Part shown: piece after piece, positions 8,986 to 18,113 of the stretch
How positions within the stretch are numbered: position 1 is the stretch's first letter
How the letters are laid out: every line of letters starts with the position of its first letter
Source of the DNA: Advenella kashmirensis W13003
GTDB lineage: Bacteria; Pseudomonadota; Gammaproteobacteria; Burkholderiales; Burkholderiaceae_B
DNA: 64,000 nt
NCBI RefSeq assembly: GCF_000506985.1
Contig: NZ_KI650980.1
Location: forward strand, 496,001 to 560,000
Reading direction: 5' to 3'
Notes under the pieces: model-generated
What the model was told of the DNA's origin: nothing
The model's input: only the letters and a program-made list of their open reading frames with translations
Database searches by the model: none
Position numbers and translations under genes: made by a program

Positions 8986-10143
8986 ATGGCAGCGAAACTC
9001 ACAGACGCATACGATCTTCTTGCCACTTCGGTATTGCTGGCCGATGACGACGGACGTCTTTTGCATATCAATAGCGCAGCGCAGGACTTGCTGGAACGCT
9101 CGCTCAAATCCCTGGACGGCACCTTGGCGGTCGATTTGTTTACCGATCCGCAGGCGTTTAACAAGGCACTGCACTATGTATCGGGTCGAAAACTCTCCAG
9201 TGTGCGCCTGACGCTGACCTTGCGCAAGCCGCTGGAGAACATACCGGCCAACGTGACACTGACACGGCTGGAGGCCATGCCATGGCGAATTCTGATTGAA
9301 GTGCGCGAATTTGAACAGCACGCACTGGCAGAGCGCAATGAACGGCTATTCCAGGAAATCGAAATCTATAAGGACACTTTTCGCAATCTGGCGCATGAAG
9401 TGAAGAACCCATTGGGCGGATTGCGCGGAGCGGCGCAGTTGCTGGAAATGGAATTGCAGGATCCGTCGCTCAGGGAGTATACCCAGGTGATTATTGCCGA
9501 GGCAGATCGCCTGCAGGGCCTGGTCGATCGCCTGATTCGGCCCAGTCAATCACAATTGTCATTGTCCATGATCAATATCCACGAAGTCTGTGAGCGTGTG
9601 CATGCCCTGATCAAGGCCGAATACCATGATCGCATTACGATCGTAAAGGATTACGATGCATCGGTCCCGGATATGAAAGCGGACATGGCCAAGCTGGTTC
9701 AGGCTTATCTGAATCTGGCGCGCAACGCCGCGCAGTCGCTGCTGGGCGATCATTCACCCATTGCGTCGCGTGGTAACAATCCGCGCGATAACGATACCTA
9801 TACCGATGGCGATGCCGACCGGACCGGTATGCCAAATGATGAGCACCCCGTGCCCGTCGCACCCCGTATTACGCTGCGGACCCGGATCCTGAACAAATTC
9901 TATTTGCTGAACAAGGTTCATCGTCTGGTCGTGGTGGTGTCGGTGGTGGATAACGGCGCGGGTGTGCCGCCACCGTTGAAAGACAGAATTTTCCATCCCC
10001 TGGTGACCGGTCGCGCGCAGGGCACCGGACTGGGCCTAAGCCTGGCCCAGGAACTGGTGCATCAGCACGGGGGACTTATCGAATTTGATTCCGAACCAGG
10101 TCATACCGAGTTCAGAATGTTGTTACCGCTGGAGCAAGCATGA
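8986..10143 (+). CDS. ntrB: Nitrogen regulation sensor kinase/phosphatase NtrB
   Basis: This 385-residue cytoplasmic histidine kinase phosphorylates or dephosphorylates NtrC under control of PII. An N-terminal PAS-like domain covers about 5-110. The HisKA motif NLAHEVKNPLGGLRGAAQLL has phospho-acceptor H137. The HATPase domain shows the N-box N247, G1 DNGAGVP (322-328) and G2 GTGLGL (346-351). There are no membrane segments, as expected. An unusual hydrophilic insertion rich in Asp, Asn, Pro and Gly (about 254-293) sits between the N and G1 boxes. The stop overlaps the ntrC start (ATGA), indicating coupling. Confidence 0.95.
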   Translation: MAAKLTDAYDLLATSVLLADDDGRLLHINSAAQDLLERSLKSLDGTLAVDLFTDPQAFNKALHYVSGRKLSSVRLTLTLRKPLENIPANVTLTRLEAMPWRILIEVREFEQHALAERNERLFQEIEIYKDTFRNLAHEVKNPLGGLRGAAQLLEMELQDPSLREYTQVIIAEADRLQGLVDRLIRPSQSQLSLSMINIHEVCERVHALIKAEYHDRITIVKDYDASVPDMKADMAKLVQAYLNLARNAAQSLLGDHSPIASRGNNPRDNDTYTDGDADRTGMPNDEHPVPVAPRITLRTRILNKFYLLNKVHRLVVVVSVVDNGAGVPPPLKDRIFHPLVTGRAQGTGLGLSLAQELVHQHGGLIEFDSEPGHTEFRMLLPLEQA

Positions 10144-11699
10144 AATCAATCTGGATTGTCGACGATGATCAGGCTATTCGCTGGGTACTGGACAAGGCAC
10201 TGCAGCGGGCGGGCATGACACCTACCTGTTTTGAACGGGCCAGAGATGTCCTGGACGCGCTGGAACAGGACAGGCCGGATGTCCTGGTCACGGATATCCG
10301 CATGCCCGATATTTCCGGGATCGATCTGCTCAAGTCCATTAAGCAGCGGGCCACGGATCTGCCGGTGATTGTGATGACGGCCTATACCGATCTGGATAGC
10401 ACGGTCACGGCTTTTCATGAAGGCGCCTTCGATTATCTGGTCAAACCTTTTGACGTGAACGAGGCCGTTGCCCTGATTGAACGGGCCTGCGAACATGGTC
10501 GGTTGCAGGCGGGCCAGGCGCCGGCCGAGGTAATCGCGCCGCCCGTGGCCACGGCCGACTATGACAAAATGATGACGCAGTCGTCGTCGCGGCAGATGCA
10601 GGAAATTTTCCGCGCGATCGGCCGGCTGGCGCCGTCCAAGGTCACGGTGCTGATTACCGGAGAGTCCGGCACAGGCAAGGAATTGATTGCGCGGGCGGTG
10701 CATAAACATGGCACCCGAGCCAGCAAACCGTTCGTGGCGCTGAATGCGGCAGCCATTCCCCGCGATTTGCTGGAAGCAGAACTGTTCGGCCATGAGCGCG
10801 GGTCTTTTACCGGTGCCAGTGCGCAGCGTCGCGGCCGCTTTGAAGAAGCCAATGGCGGGACCTTGTTTCTGGATGAAATCGGCGATATGCCGCTGGAATT
10901 GCAGACGCGCCTGCTGCGGGTCCTGGCCGAAGGCAACTTCTATCGGATTGGCGGCGCCCAGCCGGTCAATGTGGATGTGCGCATTATTGCCGCGACCCAT
11001 CAGCCGCTGGAAGTCAGGGTAGAGCAGGGAGCCTTTCGCGAAGATCTGTTTCACCGCCTGAATGTGATTCGCCTGCGGGTCCCGCCGTTGCGTGAACGCA
11101 AGGAAGACATCGGCCAGCTGGCTTCCCATTTTCTCAAGGTGGCCGCCAACAGTCTGGGCGTGCCTCCCAAGCAACTGAGTACTGAAGCGCTGGCGGTGTT
11201 GCAGCAGTTTGATTTTCCGGGCAATGTACGTCAGCTGGAAAATTTCTGCCATTGGCTGACCGTCATGTCGCCCGCGCAACGCATAGACAAGAATGATCTG
11301 CCGCCTGAATTGATGGCAAGCCTGAGTTTTTCGTCGGAACCGGGCAGAGGCGGCGAGGCTCCCACCTTGACTTCAGGCAGTCTGACTGGTACTGCCGAGG
11401 CGGGGAGTGCCTACCCCTCTCAGCAACCCGTGTACACACCAGCCACGCCTCAGGCCGTGGCCTTTACAGGCGACGATCAACAAAACTGGCTGGACAAGCT
11501 GGAACAGGAAGTGCGCCAGCGTTTGCAGGCCAATGAAAGAGACATCATGGATCATCTGACGCGGGAATTTGAGCGTATTGTGCTGACCACAACGCTGGAG
11601 AACTGCCGGGGGCGGCGTATTGATGCGGCTGCGCGGCTGGGTATCGGCCGCAATACCGTAACACGCAAGCTCAAGGAATTGGGAATAGAGCATATTTGA
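10140..11699 (+). CDS. ntrC: Nitrogen regulation response regulator NtrC
   Basis: This 519-residue sigma-54 activator has three parts. The receiver domain carries the acidic triad DDD (8-10) and phospho-acceptor D52. The AAA+ domain has Walker A GESGTGKE at 174-181, the sigma-54 contact loop GSFTGA at 221-226 and Walker B with LFLDEIGD near 242-249. The C-terminal Fis-type helix-turn-helix is AAARLGIGRNTVTRKLKELG. The contact loop has Ser where the classical motif reads GAFTGA. A linker of about 55 residues rich in Ser, Gly, Thr and Pro precedes the DNA-binding domain. It should act at the NtrC boxes at 7242-7278 and elsewhere. Confidence 0.96.
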   Translation: MKSIWIVDDDQAIRWVLDKALQRAGMTPTCFERARDVLDALEQDRPDVLVTDIRMPDISGIDLLKSIKQRATDLPVIVMTAYTDLDSTVTAFHEGAFDYLVKPFDVNEAVALIERACEHGRLQAGQAPAEVIAPPVATADYDKMMTQSSSRQMQEIFRAIGRLAPSKVTVLITGESGTGKELIARAVHKHGTRASKPFVALNAAAIPRDLLEAELFGHERGSFTGASAQRRGRFEEANGGTLFLDEIGDMPLELQTRLLRVLAEGNFYRIGGAQPVNVDVRIIAATHQPLEVRVEQGAFREDLFHRLNVIRLRVPPLRERKEDIGQLASHFLKVAANSLGVPPKQLSTEALAVLQQFDFPGNVRQLENFCHWLTVMSPAQRIDKNDLPPELMASLSFSSEPGRGGEAPTLTSGSLTGTAEAGSAYPSQQPVYTPATPQAVAFTGDDQQNWLDKLEQEVRQRLQANERDIMDHLTREFERIVLTTTLENCRGRRIDAAARLGIGRNTVTRKLKELGIEHI

Positions 11700-11742
11700 T
11701 CGTGGCACCCATGCAAGATGGGCAAACCGGCGTGAGTTCAGC

Positions 11743-12447
11743 CTACGCAGCGATGTCCGCCTGAGTTCGGCGTTGCCAGGCGCATAATCGGCCGTCTTTC
11801 ATTGTGCCGATATGGTCGGCAATGGCTTGCGCTTCTTCCAGGTTATGCGTAACCAGAATGGCGCTGATCCCGCTTTGCTTCAGGATACTGCGAACTTCCA
11901 CCACCAGCTTTTGACGAATTTCAGTATCCAGATTGGAAAACGCTTCGTCCAGCAACAGCAGCCGGGGAGCGGGTGCCAGCGAACGGATCAGTGCCACCCG
12001 TTGCTGTTGTCCGCCTGAAAGCTCGTGCGGATAGCGTTCACGCAGGTCTGACAGACGTACCAGTGCGAGTAACTCATCAACGCGCTGTCTGCGCTGCTCG
12101 GGCTTTGCCTTGCGCAGGCCAAAGCCGATATTCTGTTCCACCGTCAGATGCGGAAACAGGGCGTAATCCTGGAACATCATGCCGATACGCCGATGCTCGG
12201 GTTCAACCATGCGGTCAGGTTCGGACAGCACCTGGTCTTCCAGCACGATGCGCCCGGCGTAGACCGGTTCAAAGCCGGCAATGGCGCGCAGGACAGTCGT
12301 TTTGCCGCAACCGGAAGGCCCGAGCAGGCAGGCGATTTCGCCCGCAGGCACCTGCATGCTGAAGTCATCGACTACCGTCTTGAAATCACGGCCCTGTTTG
12401 TAGCCAAGTCGAACATTGTTGATTTGCAGGATCGGCAGGGTAGACAT
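11743..12447 (-). CDS. fbpC: Iron(III) ABC transporter ATPase, short form lacking the C-terminal regulatory domain
   Basis: This 234-residue ATPase drives ferric iron uptake with FbpA and FbpB. It shows Walker A LLGPSGCGKTT, a Q-loop MMFQDYALFPH, the signature LSGGQQQRVALIRSL, Walker B LLLLDEAFSNLD and the switch LVTHNLEEA. FbpC-type ATPases are usually about 350 residues with a TOBE-like regulatory domain after the ATPase core. Here the frame ends at GRLCAWQRRTQADIAA, only 43 bp from the convergent ntrC stop, so no remnant fits downstream. The ATPase core is complete, so it may be functional. The start overlaps the fbpB stop by one base (TGATG). Confidence 0.88.
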   Translation of the reverse strand: MSTLPILQINNVRLGYKQGRDFKTVVDDFSMQVPAGEIACLLGPSGCGKTTVLRAIAGFEPVYAGRIVLEDQVLSEPDRMVEPEHRRIGMMFQDYALFPHLTVEQNIGFGLRKAKPEQRRQRVDELLALVRLSDLRERYPHELSGGQQQRVALIRSLAPAPRLLLLDEAFSNLDTEIRQKLVVEVRSILKQSGISAILVTHNLEEAQAIADHIGTMKDGRLCAWQRRTQADIAA

Positions 12448-14111
12448 CAGTAATTTGCCTTCAATTGTGTACGGGCCAGCAAGATGACAGGGATCAATCC
12501 GGCAAAGACGATAATCAGCGCGGCGATCGCGCCTTCGTCGTAAGTGCCCCTGGCGGCCTCGGCATAAAGCCAGGTGGACAGCGTTTCAAAATTCAGGGGA
12601 CGCAAAAGCAGCGTAGCCGACAATTCCTTCATGGCATCGACAAAAATAAGCAGCGCAGCCGCGCCAAGCGCCGGTCGCAACAACGGAAAGTGAACTCGTA
12701 CAAAACTCTGAAAGGCAGAATGGCCAAGACTGCGCGAGGCCTGTTCAAGAGACGGGGGGATGCGGGCCAGCCCCGATTCCACACTGCCGACCGAAATGGC
12801 CATGAAGCGTAAGGTGTAGGCGCACACAATACCTGCGGCCGAGCCCATGATAAACAGTTGTGGTGGAATACCGGCCAGTGTGTTCATGACACTTGAAATA
12901 ATGCGGTCCAGCCAGGAATAGGGAATAAGCAAACCGGTGGCCAGCACTGTTCCCGGGATGGCGTAGCCCAGACTGCTGCAGCGTGCCAGCACACGCGCCG
13001 TGCCACTGCGTGCATAACGCGCCGACCAGGCGATGATCAGACCAAAGGTCAGGGTCACAACGGTGGCAGTCAGCGACACCGATAACGTGTTCCAGGTCGC
13101 TTTCAACAACTCTGCAGAAATGGCCTGCAGTGAAGACAGGCGTTTGAAGGATTCATTGACCAGAAACCAGAATGGAATAATAAAGCCGGTGACAATCGGA
13201 AACCAGCCTAGCACCATGGCAACCAGCGCCGGCAGTCCGCGCAGCTGCACCGGCTGTATCGGATGCATGCGCTGGGTGATTGCATAGCGCTGGCGGCGTC
13301 TGGCATAGCGTTCCATGAAAATCAGGAAGGTGACCACGGCCAGCATGACGATGGCGATTTGCGCTGCACCCTGCAGGTTGGAGCGCGTAATCCAGGTGGT
13401 ATAAATGGAAATCGTCATGGTCTGGATGCCCAGAAACTCCGAGGCGCCGATGTCATTCAGGGTTTCCAGCAGCACCAGACTCAGGCCCACCGCCATGGCA
13501 GGCCGGGCCAGGGGAACGACAATACGCCAGAATGCTTCGCGGCGGGAACACCCGAGGGTCCTGGCCGCTTCAAGCAGGCTGGCCGCCTGGGTCATGAACA
13601 TGACCCGCACACTCAGATACACATAAGGGTAGAGCACCAGTCCCAGCAGCATGATGGCGCCGGGCATGGAACGCAGGTCGGGCAGCCGGAACTGTCGCGG
13701 AGAGGTATAGCCTAGCAGATCGCGGATAAGCGTTTGCACCGGGCCAAGCGGATGCAGCACATCCAGATAGGCGAACGCCATAATATAAGTGGGGACCGCC
13801 AGTGGCAACAGCAACCCCCAGGTCACCAGCTTGCGGGTCGGAAACAGATAAGCGCTGGTCAGCCAGGCGCTGCCTCCGCCGATCAGGGCCGTCAGAACGC
13901 CAACACCCAGCAGCAACAGGGCCGTGTTTGACACCGACACGGGAAGGACATGTTGCAGCAGATTCTGCCAATGGCCGAATTCACCCGAGAATGCCAGCGC
14001 TGCCAGCACCAGCACCGGCGCCAGCACACACAGGGCCAGACAGGCAGCGACCCACTGGCTGGGGGGCCAGCGGTGGGTCGATGAGAGAGCAGCTTGAACA
14101 GGAACGGTCAT
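12447..14111 (-). CDS. fbpB: Iron(III) ABC transporter permease
   Basis: This 554-residue inner membrane protein has two fused permease halves and about 12 hydrophobic segments, as in the FbpB/SfuB family. Each half carries a coupling-helix region: EAARTLGCSRREAFWRIVVP in the first and EQASRSLGHSAFQSFVRVHF in the second. It lies 49 bp after fbpA and is translationally linked to fbpC. The substrate is inferred from the neighbouring FbpA-like binding protein; related Sfu/Afu systems also carry ferric iron. Confidence 0.92.
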   Translation of the reverse strand: MTVPVQAALSSTHRWPPSQWVAACLALCVLAPVLVLAALAFSGEFGHWQNLLQHVLPVSVSNTALLLLGVGVLTALIGGGSAWLTSAYLFPTRKLVTWGLLLPLAVPTYIMAFAYLDVLHPLGPVQTLIRDLLGYTSPRQFRLPDLRSMPGAIMLLGLVLYPYVYLSVRVMFMTQAASLLEAARTLGCSRREAFWRIVVPLARPAMAVGLSLVLLETLNDIGASEFLGIQTMTISIYTTWITRSNLQGAAQIAIVMLAVVTFLIFMERYARRRQRYAITQRMHPIQPVQLRGLPALVAMVLGWFPIVTGFIIPFWFLVNESFKRLSSLQAISAELLKATWNTLSVSLTATVVTLTFGLIIAWSARYARSGTARVLARCSSLGYAIPGTVLATGLLIPYSWLDRIISSVMNTLAGIPPQLFIMGSAAGIVCAYTLRFMAISVGSVESGLARIPPSLEQASRSLGHSAFQSFVRVHFPLLRPALGAAALLIFVDAMKELSATLLLRPLNFETLSTWLYAEAARGTYDEGAIAALIIVFAGLIPVILLARTQLKANY

Positions 14112-14160
14112 ACCGGAGAGATGATATCGGAAAAATCCAGCGCAAGCTGCGGGTTAGCGG

Positions 14161-15192
14161 TTATTGATCGAAACCGACTTTATCAACCAGTTCGCTGGCC
14201 TGCTTGCGATATTTGGCGATGTCTGCCAGGGGCAGGGTATCGGCCTTCAGCGCGCCAAAGCTGGCTACGGTTGCATCAGGTTTGATGCCCGCGCGCACGG
14301 GGTATTCGTAGTTGGCGCTGGCATACAGGCCCTGCGCTTTTTCCGAAGCCAGGTATTCCAGCAGTTTGACGGCATTGTCCTTATTGGTCGAGTATTTGGC
14401 AACGGCTGCTCCGCTCACGTTAACGTGGGTGCCGCCATCCTTGCTGTTGGCAAACGTGGGCAGAATGACCTTGATCGCCTCACCCCATTTGCGCTGGTCA
14501 GAGTCGGGTGCCGCGTTCAGCATTTGGCCGACATAGTACGAATTGGCAATACCGATATCGCAGATGCCGCCCAGAATGTCCTTGGCAACGTCACGATCAC
14601 CGCCGGCCGCCTTGCGTCCCAGGTTGACCTTGACCCCTTCCAGCCATGCCTGCGCTTTTTCTGCACCATCGTGGGCGATGACGGCAGCAAACAGGCTGGT
14701 ATTGTAGGGATGCTGTCCGGAACGGATGCACACTTTGCCTTTCCATTTCGGATCGGCCAGTTCTTCATAGGTGAATTTATCCAGGTTCAGATCTTTTGCT
14801 GCGTAAAGCACCCGTGCGCGGGTAGACAGCGCATACCATTGATGGCCGGGATCCCGCAGGCTGGCAGGAATGGCGCTTTCAAGGGTGTCGGACTGGACCG
14901 GCTGGGTCACACCGGCATTGACCAGGTCAATCAGATTACCGTAATCCACCATCATCAGCAGATCGGCCGGCGAGCGCTCGCCTTCGCTCTTGACGCGTTC
15001 GATCAGACCGTCCTTGACGAATACCGTATTGGCTTTGATGCCGGTTTCTTTGGTGAAGTTTTCCAGAATGGGCTGGATCAGTTTGGGCTCGCGGGTCGTA
15101 TAGATATTGACTTCGCCGGCGGCATAGGCCTGGGCTGAAAAGAGAACGCCGGCGCACGCCAGAGCCTGGGTCAGAGCAGAGAACGGTTTCAT
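14161..15192 (-). CDS. fbpA: Iron(III)-binding periplasmic protein
   Basis: This 343-residue solute-binding protein begins with a signal peptide MKPFSALTQALACAGVLFSA, cut after AQAYA before AGEVNIYTTREPKL. It matches the FbpA/FutA transferrin-like family, including the NSYYVGQML segment whose paired tyrosines coordinate ferric iron. An upstream in-frame ATG at 15228 would add 12 residues ahead of the signal peptide. The 15192 start gives a standard leader with AGGAAG just upstream. It is the first gene of fbpABC, and a Fur-box-like site lies about 80 bp upstream. Confidence 0.93.
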   Translation of the reverse strand: MKPFSALTQALACAGVLFSAQAYAAGEVNIYTTREPKLIQPILENFTKETGIKANTVFVKDGLIERVKSEGERSPADLLMMVDYGNLIDLVNAGVTQPVQSDTLESAIPASLRDPGHQWYALSTRARVLYAAKDLNLDKFTYEELADPKWKGKVCIRSGQHPYNTSLFAAVIAHDGAEKAQAWLEGVKVNLGRKAAGGDRDVAKDILGGICDIGIANSYYVGQMLNAAPDSDQRKWGEAIKVILPTFANSKDGGTHVNVSGAAVAKYSTNKDNAVKLLEYLASEKAQGLYASANYEYPVRAGIKPDATVASFGALKADTLPLADIAKYRKQASELVDKVGFDQ

Positions 15193-15539
15193 GACTTCCT
15201 TTTTTCCGATGAGAGTGGCAACACGCACGTCATTTCATTGAGAACTGGCCGGATGTATACCGAATGTTGCTTAGAATAAGAATGATTTTCAATATAATAC
15301 TTCAGGTAAAAGTAAGGAATGAAACATATCAAGCTTTCATAAAATTTTTGTGAAATTTCCGGCTTCGTGCAAAAATTCAGGTGCGCCGGATGTGAAGACG
15401 GGCGCAATCTTAGTACAAGCCCCGGACACGCTTATAAATACGCCGTCAGCAGGGAGCAGGCACGGTTCTGTTTTTGCGATGAATGTGTATATACTATTAC
15501 TATTGTCTATAGCAATCGGTTCATACATTGGAGAATTTC
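15193..15539. other. Divergent promoter region fbpA / ridA
   Basis: This 347 bp gap separates divergent fbpA and ridA. It holds a Fur-box-like element near fbpA and AT-rich sequence before ridA, including TATATACTATTACTATT around 15488-15504, a likely promoter zone. I see no convincing gene in it. Confidence 0.6.
15273..15294 (-). promoter_or_regulatory. Fur-box-like operator upstream of fbpA
   Basis: Read on the minus strand, 15294-15273 contains TTGAAAATCATTCTTATTC, which resembles the Fur consensus GATAATGATAATCATTATC, with GAAAATCATT as the best block. It lies 80 bp upstream of fbpA, in an AT-rich stretch. Ferric uptake genes are usual Fur targets, which supports the call. Confidence 0.6.
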
Positions 15540-15926
15540 ATGACCAAACAAGTGATACAAACAGATAAAGCGCCCAGTGCCATCGGCCCTTATTCCCAGG
15601 CAGTGGTCGCGCCGGCAGGCAGCACTGTTTACCTTTCCGGCCAGATCGGGCTGGATCCGGCGACCGGTGATCTGGTTTCAGAACAGGTCGAAGAGCAGGT
15701 GCGCCAGGCATTCAGCAACATGAGTGCAGTGATTCATGCTGCCGGCGGCTCGCTGCACAGCATTGTCAAACTGACGCTGTTTCTGACCGATCTGACTCAT
15801 TTTGGCATTGCCAATAACGTCATGGCCGAGCTGATTCCTGAACCCTTTCCCGCCCGCTCCACGGTAGAGGTCAGTGCCTTGCCCAAGGGGGCGCTGTTTG
15901 AAGTCGAGGCGATCATCGTCGTTTAA
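15540..15926 (+). CDS. ridA: RidA family enamine/imine deaminase
   Basis: This 128-residue protein is a YjgF/YER057c/UK114 (Rid) family member. These proteins hydrolyse reactive enamine and imine intermediates such as 2-aminoacrylate. It shows AIGPYSQAV, VYLSGQIGLDP, the conserved FPARSTVEVSALPKGALFEVEAI with the substrate-binding Arg, and forms trimers in known cases. ATG at 15540 with GGAG at 15530-15533 is preferred to an in-frame TTG at 15528. The recG start lies 19 bp downstream of its stop. Confidence 0.93.
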   Translation: MTKQVIQTDKAPSAIGPYSQAVVAPAGSTVYLSGQIGLDPATGDLVSEQVEEQVRQAFSNMSAVIHAAGGSLHSIVKLTLFLTDLTHFGIANNVMAELIPEPFPARSTVEVSALPKGALFEVEAIIVV

Positions 15927-15945
15927 TACCCAGCATTGCCCCCAC

Positions 15946-17994
15946 ATGCCCACCGCGTTTGCAAAAAAAGAAAGCCTGGCAGCCATCGACAAAAAATTTG
16001 CGTCGCTTGGACTGCTTGAGGACTTCGATTTTGTATTGCATCTGCCGTTACGCTATGAAGACGAAACGGCCGTGCATCGTATCGGCTCGCTTTATCCAGG
16101 CCAGATGGCCCAGGTAGAAGGAATCGTGCGCAAGTCCGAGGTGCAGATTCGTGGGCGGCGCCAGCTGGTGGCAACGATCGAAGACGAGTCCGGTCAATTG
16201 TCGCTGCGCTGGCTGCATTTTTATCCCAGCCAGATCAAAGCGGTTGAAGAAGGGCGCCTGATCCGGGTTCGTGGCGAGGTGCGCGGCGGGTCCTTCTGGG
16301 GATTCGAGATGGTGCATCCCAAAGTCAGTCGCGCCGGCGCGCCGCTTTCAGACCGGCTGACACCGGTCTATCCGGCCACCGAAGGATTGAACCAGCCGCA
16401 AATCCGCAAGGCGGTCAATGCCGCGCTTGCCCGTGTGCGACTGGACGATACGCTGCCCGAAGCCATCCAGAAAAAATATCATTTGGCGCCGTTTGCCGAT
16501 TCGATCCGGCTGCTGCATAATCCCCCCAAGGATGCGGATACCCAGTCGCTGATCGAAAAAACGCATCCGGCATGGGAACGGGTCAAGTTCGACGAACTGC
16601 TGGCCCAGCAACTGGCCATGTCGGTTGCACGCGCCACCCGACAAAACAAAAAGGCCTATGCCATGAAAGGCAAGGGCAGCGGCCTGGTGACGCGATTGCT
16701 TGCCCAGGTGGGCTTTGCCCTGACCCCGGCCCAGGAAAAAGTCAGCCGCGAGATTCTGACTGACATGAAGCGCAGTTATCCCATGCAGCGCTTGCTGCAG
16801 GGCGATGTGGGCAGCGGCAAAACCGTGGTCGCCGCCATTGCGGCAGCGCACGCAATCGATCAGGGTTTTCAGGTGGCGATCATGGCACCCACCGAAATTC
16901 TGGCTGAACAGCATTACAGAAAACTCAGTGCCTGGTTTGAACCTCTGGGCATTGCGACGGGCTGGCTGGCCGGCAGTCTGACGCCGAAGAAAAAACAGCA
17001 GGCTGCCGCCCTGGTCGCCGACGGCGTCACGCAATTGGTGGTGGGAACGCAGGCGCTGATTCAGCAGCATGTGACCTTTGCCAAACTGGGTCTGATGGTG
17101 GTTGACGAGCAGCATCGCTTTGGGGTCGGGCAGCGCCTGAGTCTGGCCCGCAAGGGTGAGCAGGAGACCATTGCCCCGCATCAGTTAAGTATGAGCGCCA
17201 CCCCCATTCCGCGTACACTGGCCATGACCTTTTTTGCTGATCTGGATGTGTCGGTCATTGACGCCTTGCCTCCTGGACGTACGCCGGTGGTGACCAAACT
17301 GTTTGCCGACTCAAGGCGCAGTGAATTGCTGGCACATGTGCATGATGTCATCCTGCAGGGACGACAGGTCTATTGGGTCTGCCCGCTGGTTGAGGAAAGT
17401 GAGGCGCTGCAATTGCAGACGGCAACCGACACCTTTGACCGGCTGCAGCAGGAGCTATCCGGCCTGCGGATCGGCCTGTTGCACGGACGTTTGCCGACGC
17501 AGGAAAAAACGGCCGTCATGACTGCTTTTCACCGGCACGAGCTGGATCTGCTGGTGGCCACCACCGTGATTGAGGTGGGCGTGGATGTACCCAATGCCTC
17601 GCTGATGATTATTGAACATGCAGAGCGCTTTGGACTGGCGCAACTGCACCAGTTGCGGGGCCGCGTCGGTCGTGGTCAGAACGAATCGCTCTGTGTCCTG
17701 CTTTATATGGCACCCTTATCCAGTGTGGCTACTGCCAGGCTGAAGGCCATGTACGAGACACAGGACGGGTTTGAAATCGCAAGACGTGATCTGGAGCAGC
17801 GCGGGCCGGGCGAGTTTCTTGGCTTGCGGCAATCCGGCATGGCGTTGCTGCGTTTTGCGGATATTGATGAAGATGCCCCTATCGCCGAGCAGGCGCGCGA
17901 TACGGCGCAGGATCTGCAGTCGGTCTATCCGGAAGCGGCTGCGGCCCATCTGCAGCGATGGGCGCGCCAGCGGGCAGACTTGCTTCGTATGTAA
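15946..17994 (+). CDS. recG: ATP-dependent DNA helicase RecG
   Basis: This 682-residue helicase unwinds branched DNA such as stalled forks and Holliday junctions. A wedge/OB-fold region occupies about residues 1-170. Superfamily 2 motor motifs follow: QRLLQGDVGSGKTVVA (Walker A), MAPTEILAEQHYR, VVDEQHRFGVGQR, SATPIPRTLA, and ATTVIEVGVDVPNASLM with QLHQLRGRVGRG. The start at 15946 (MPTAFAKKE) is chosen because the frame further upstream overlaps ridA. Length is close to the E. coli enzyme. The recG-oxyR neighbourhood is common in Burkholderiales. Confidence 0.96.
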   Translation: MPTAFAKKESLAAIDKKFASLGLLEDFDFVLHLPLRYEDETAVHRIGSLYPGQMAQVEGIVRKSEVQIRGRRQLVATIEDESGQLSLRWLHFYPSQIKAVEEGRLIRVRGEVRGGSFWGFEMVHPKVSRAGAPLSDRLTPVYPATEGLNQPQIRKAVNAALARVRLDDTLPEAIQKKYHLAPFADSIRLLHNPPKDADTQSLIEKTHPAWERVKFDELLAQQLAMSVARATRQNKKAYAMKGKGSGLVTRLLAQVGFALTPAQEKVSREILTDMKRSYPMQRLLQGDVGSGKTVVAAIAAAHAIDQGFQVAIMAPTEILAEQHYRKLSAWFEPLGIATGWLAGSLTPKKKQQAAALVADGVTQLVVGTQALIQQHVTFAKLGLMVVDEQHRFGVGQRLSLARKGEQETIAPHQLSMSATPIPRTLAMTFFADLDVSVIDALPPGRTPVVTKLFADSRRSELLAHVHDVILQGRQVYWVCPLVEESEALQLQTATDTFDRLQQELSGLRIGLLHGRLPTQEKTAVMTAFHRHELDLLVATTVIEVGVDVPNASLMIIEHAERFGLAQLHQLRGRVGRGQNESLCVLLYMAPLSSVATARLKAMYETQDGFEIARRDLEQRGPGEFLGLRQSGMALLRFADIDEDAPIAEQARDTAQDLQSVYPEAAAAHLQRWARQRADLLRM

Positions 17995-18113
17995 GATTTT
18001 TTGTGTTTGTTGAATGTTGATGGTCGTATCAATGCTGTTGCGTTTCCAAAGGACTATCGTGTCCAGGGCCGGTGTTTCAGGCCTGACTGAACTTATTTTT
18101 TGCGGAGCCCGGC

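Noticed and set aside
10146-11279. Open frame of 377 codons on the minus strand opposite ntrC
   Set aside because: It lies entirely within ntrC, whose domains are intact; no protein family is recognisable.
14164-15138. Open frame of 324 codons on the plus strand opposite fbpA
   Set aside because: It mirrors the fbpA coding frame, has no recognisable family features and no ribosome binding site.
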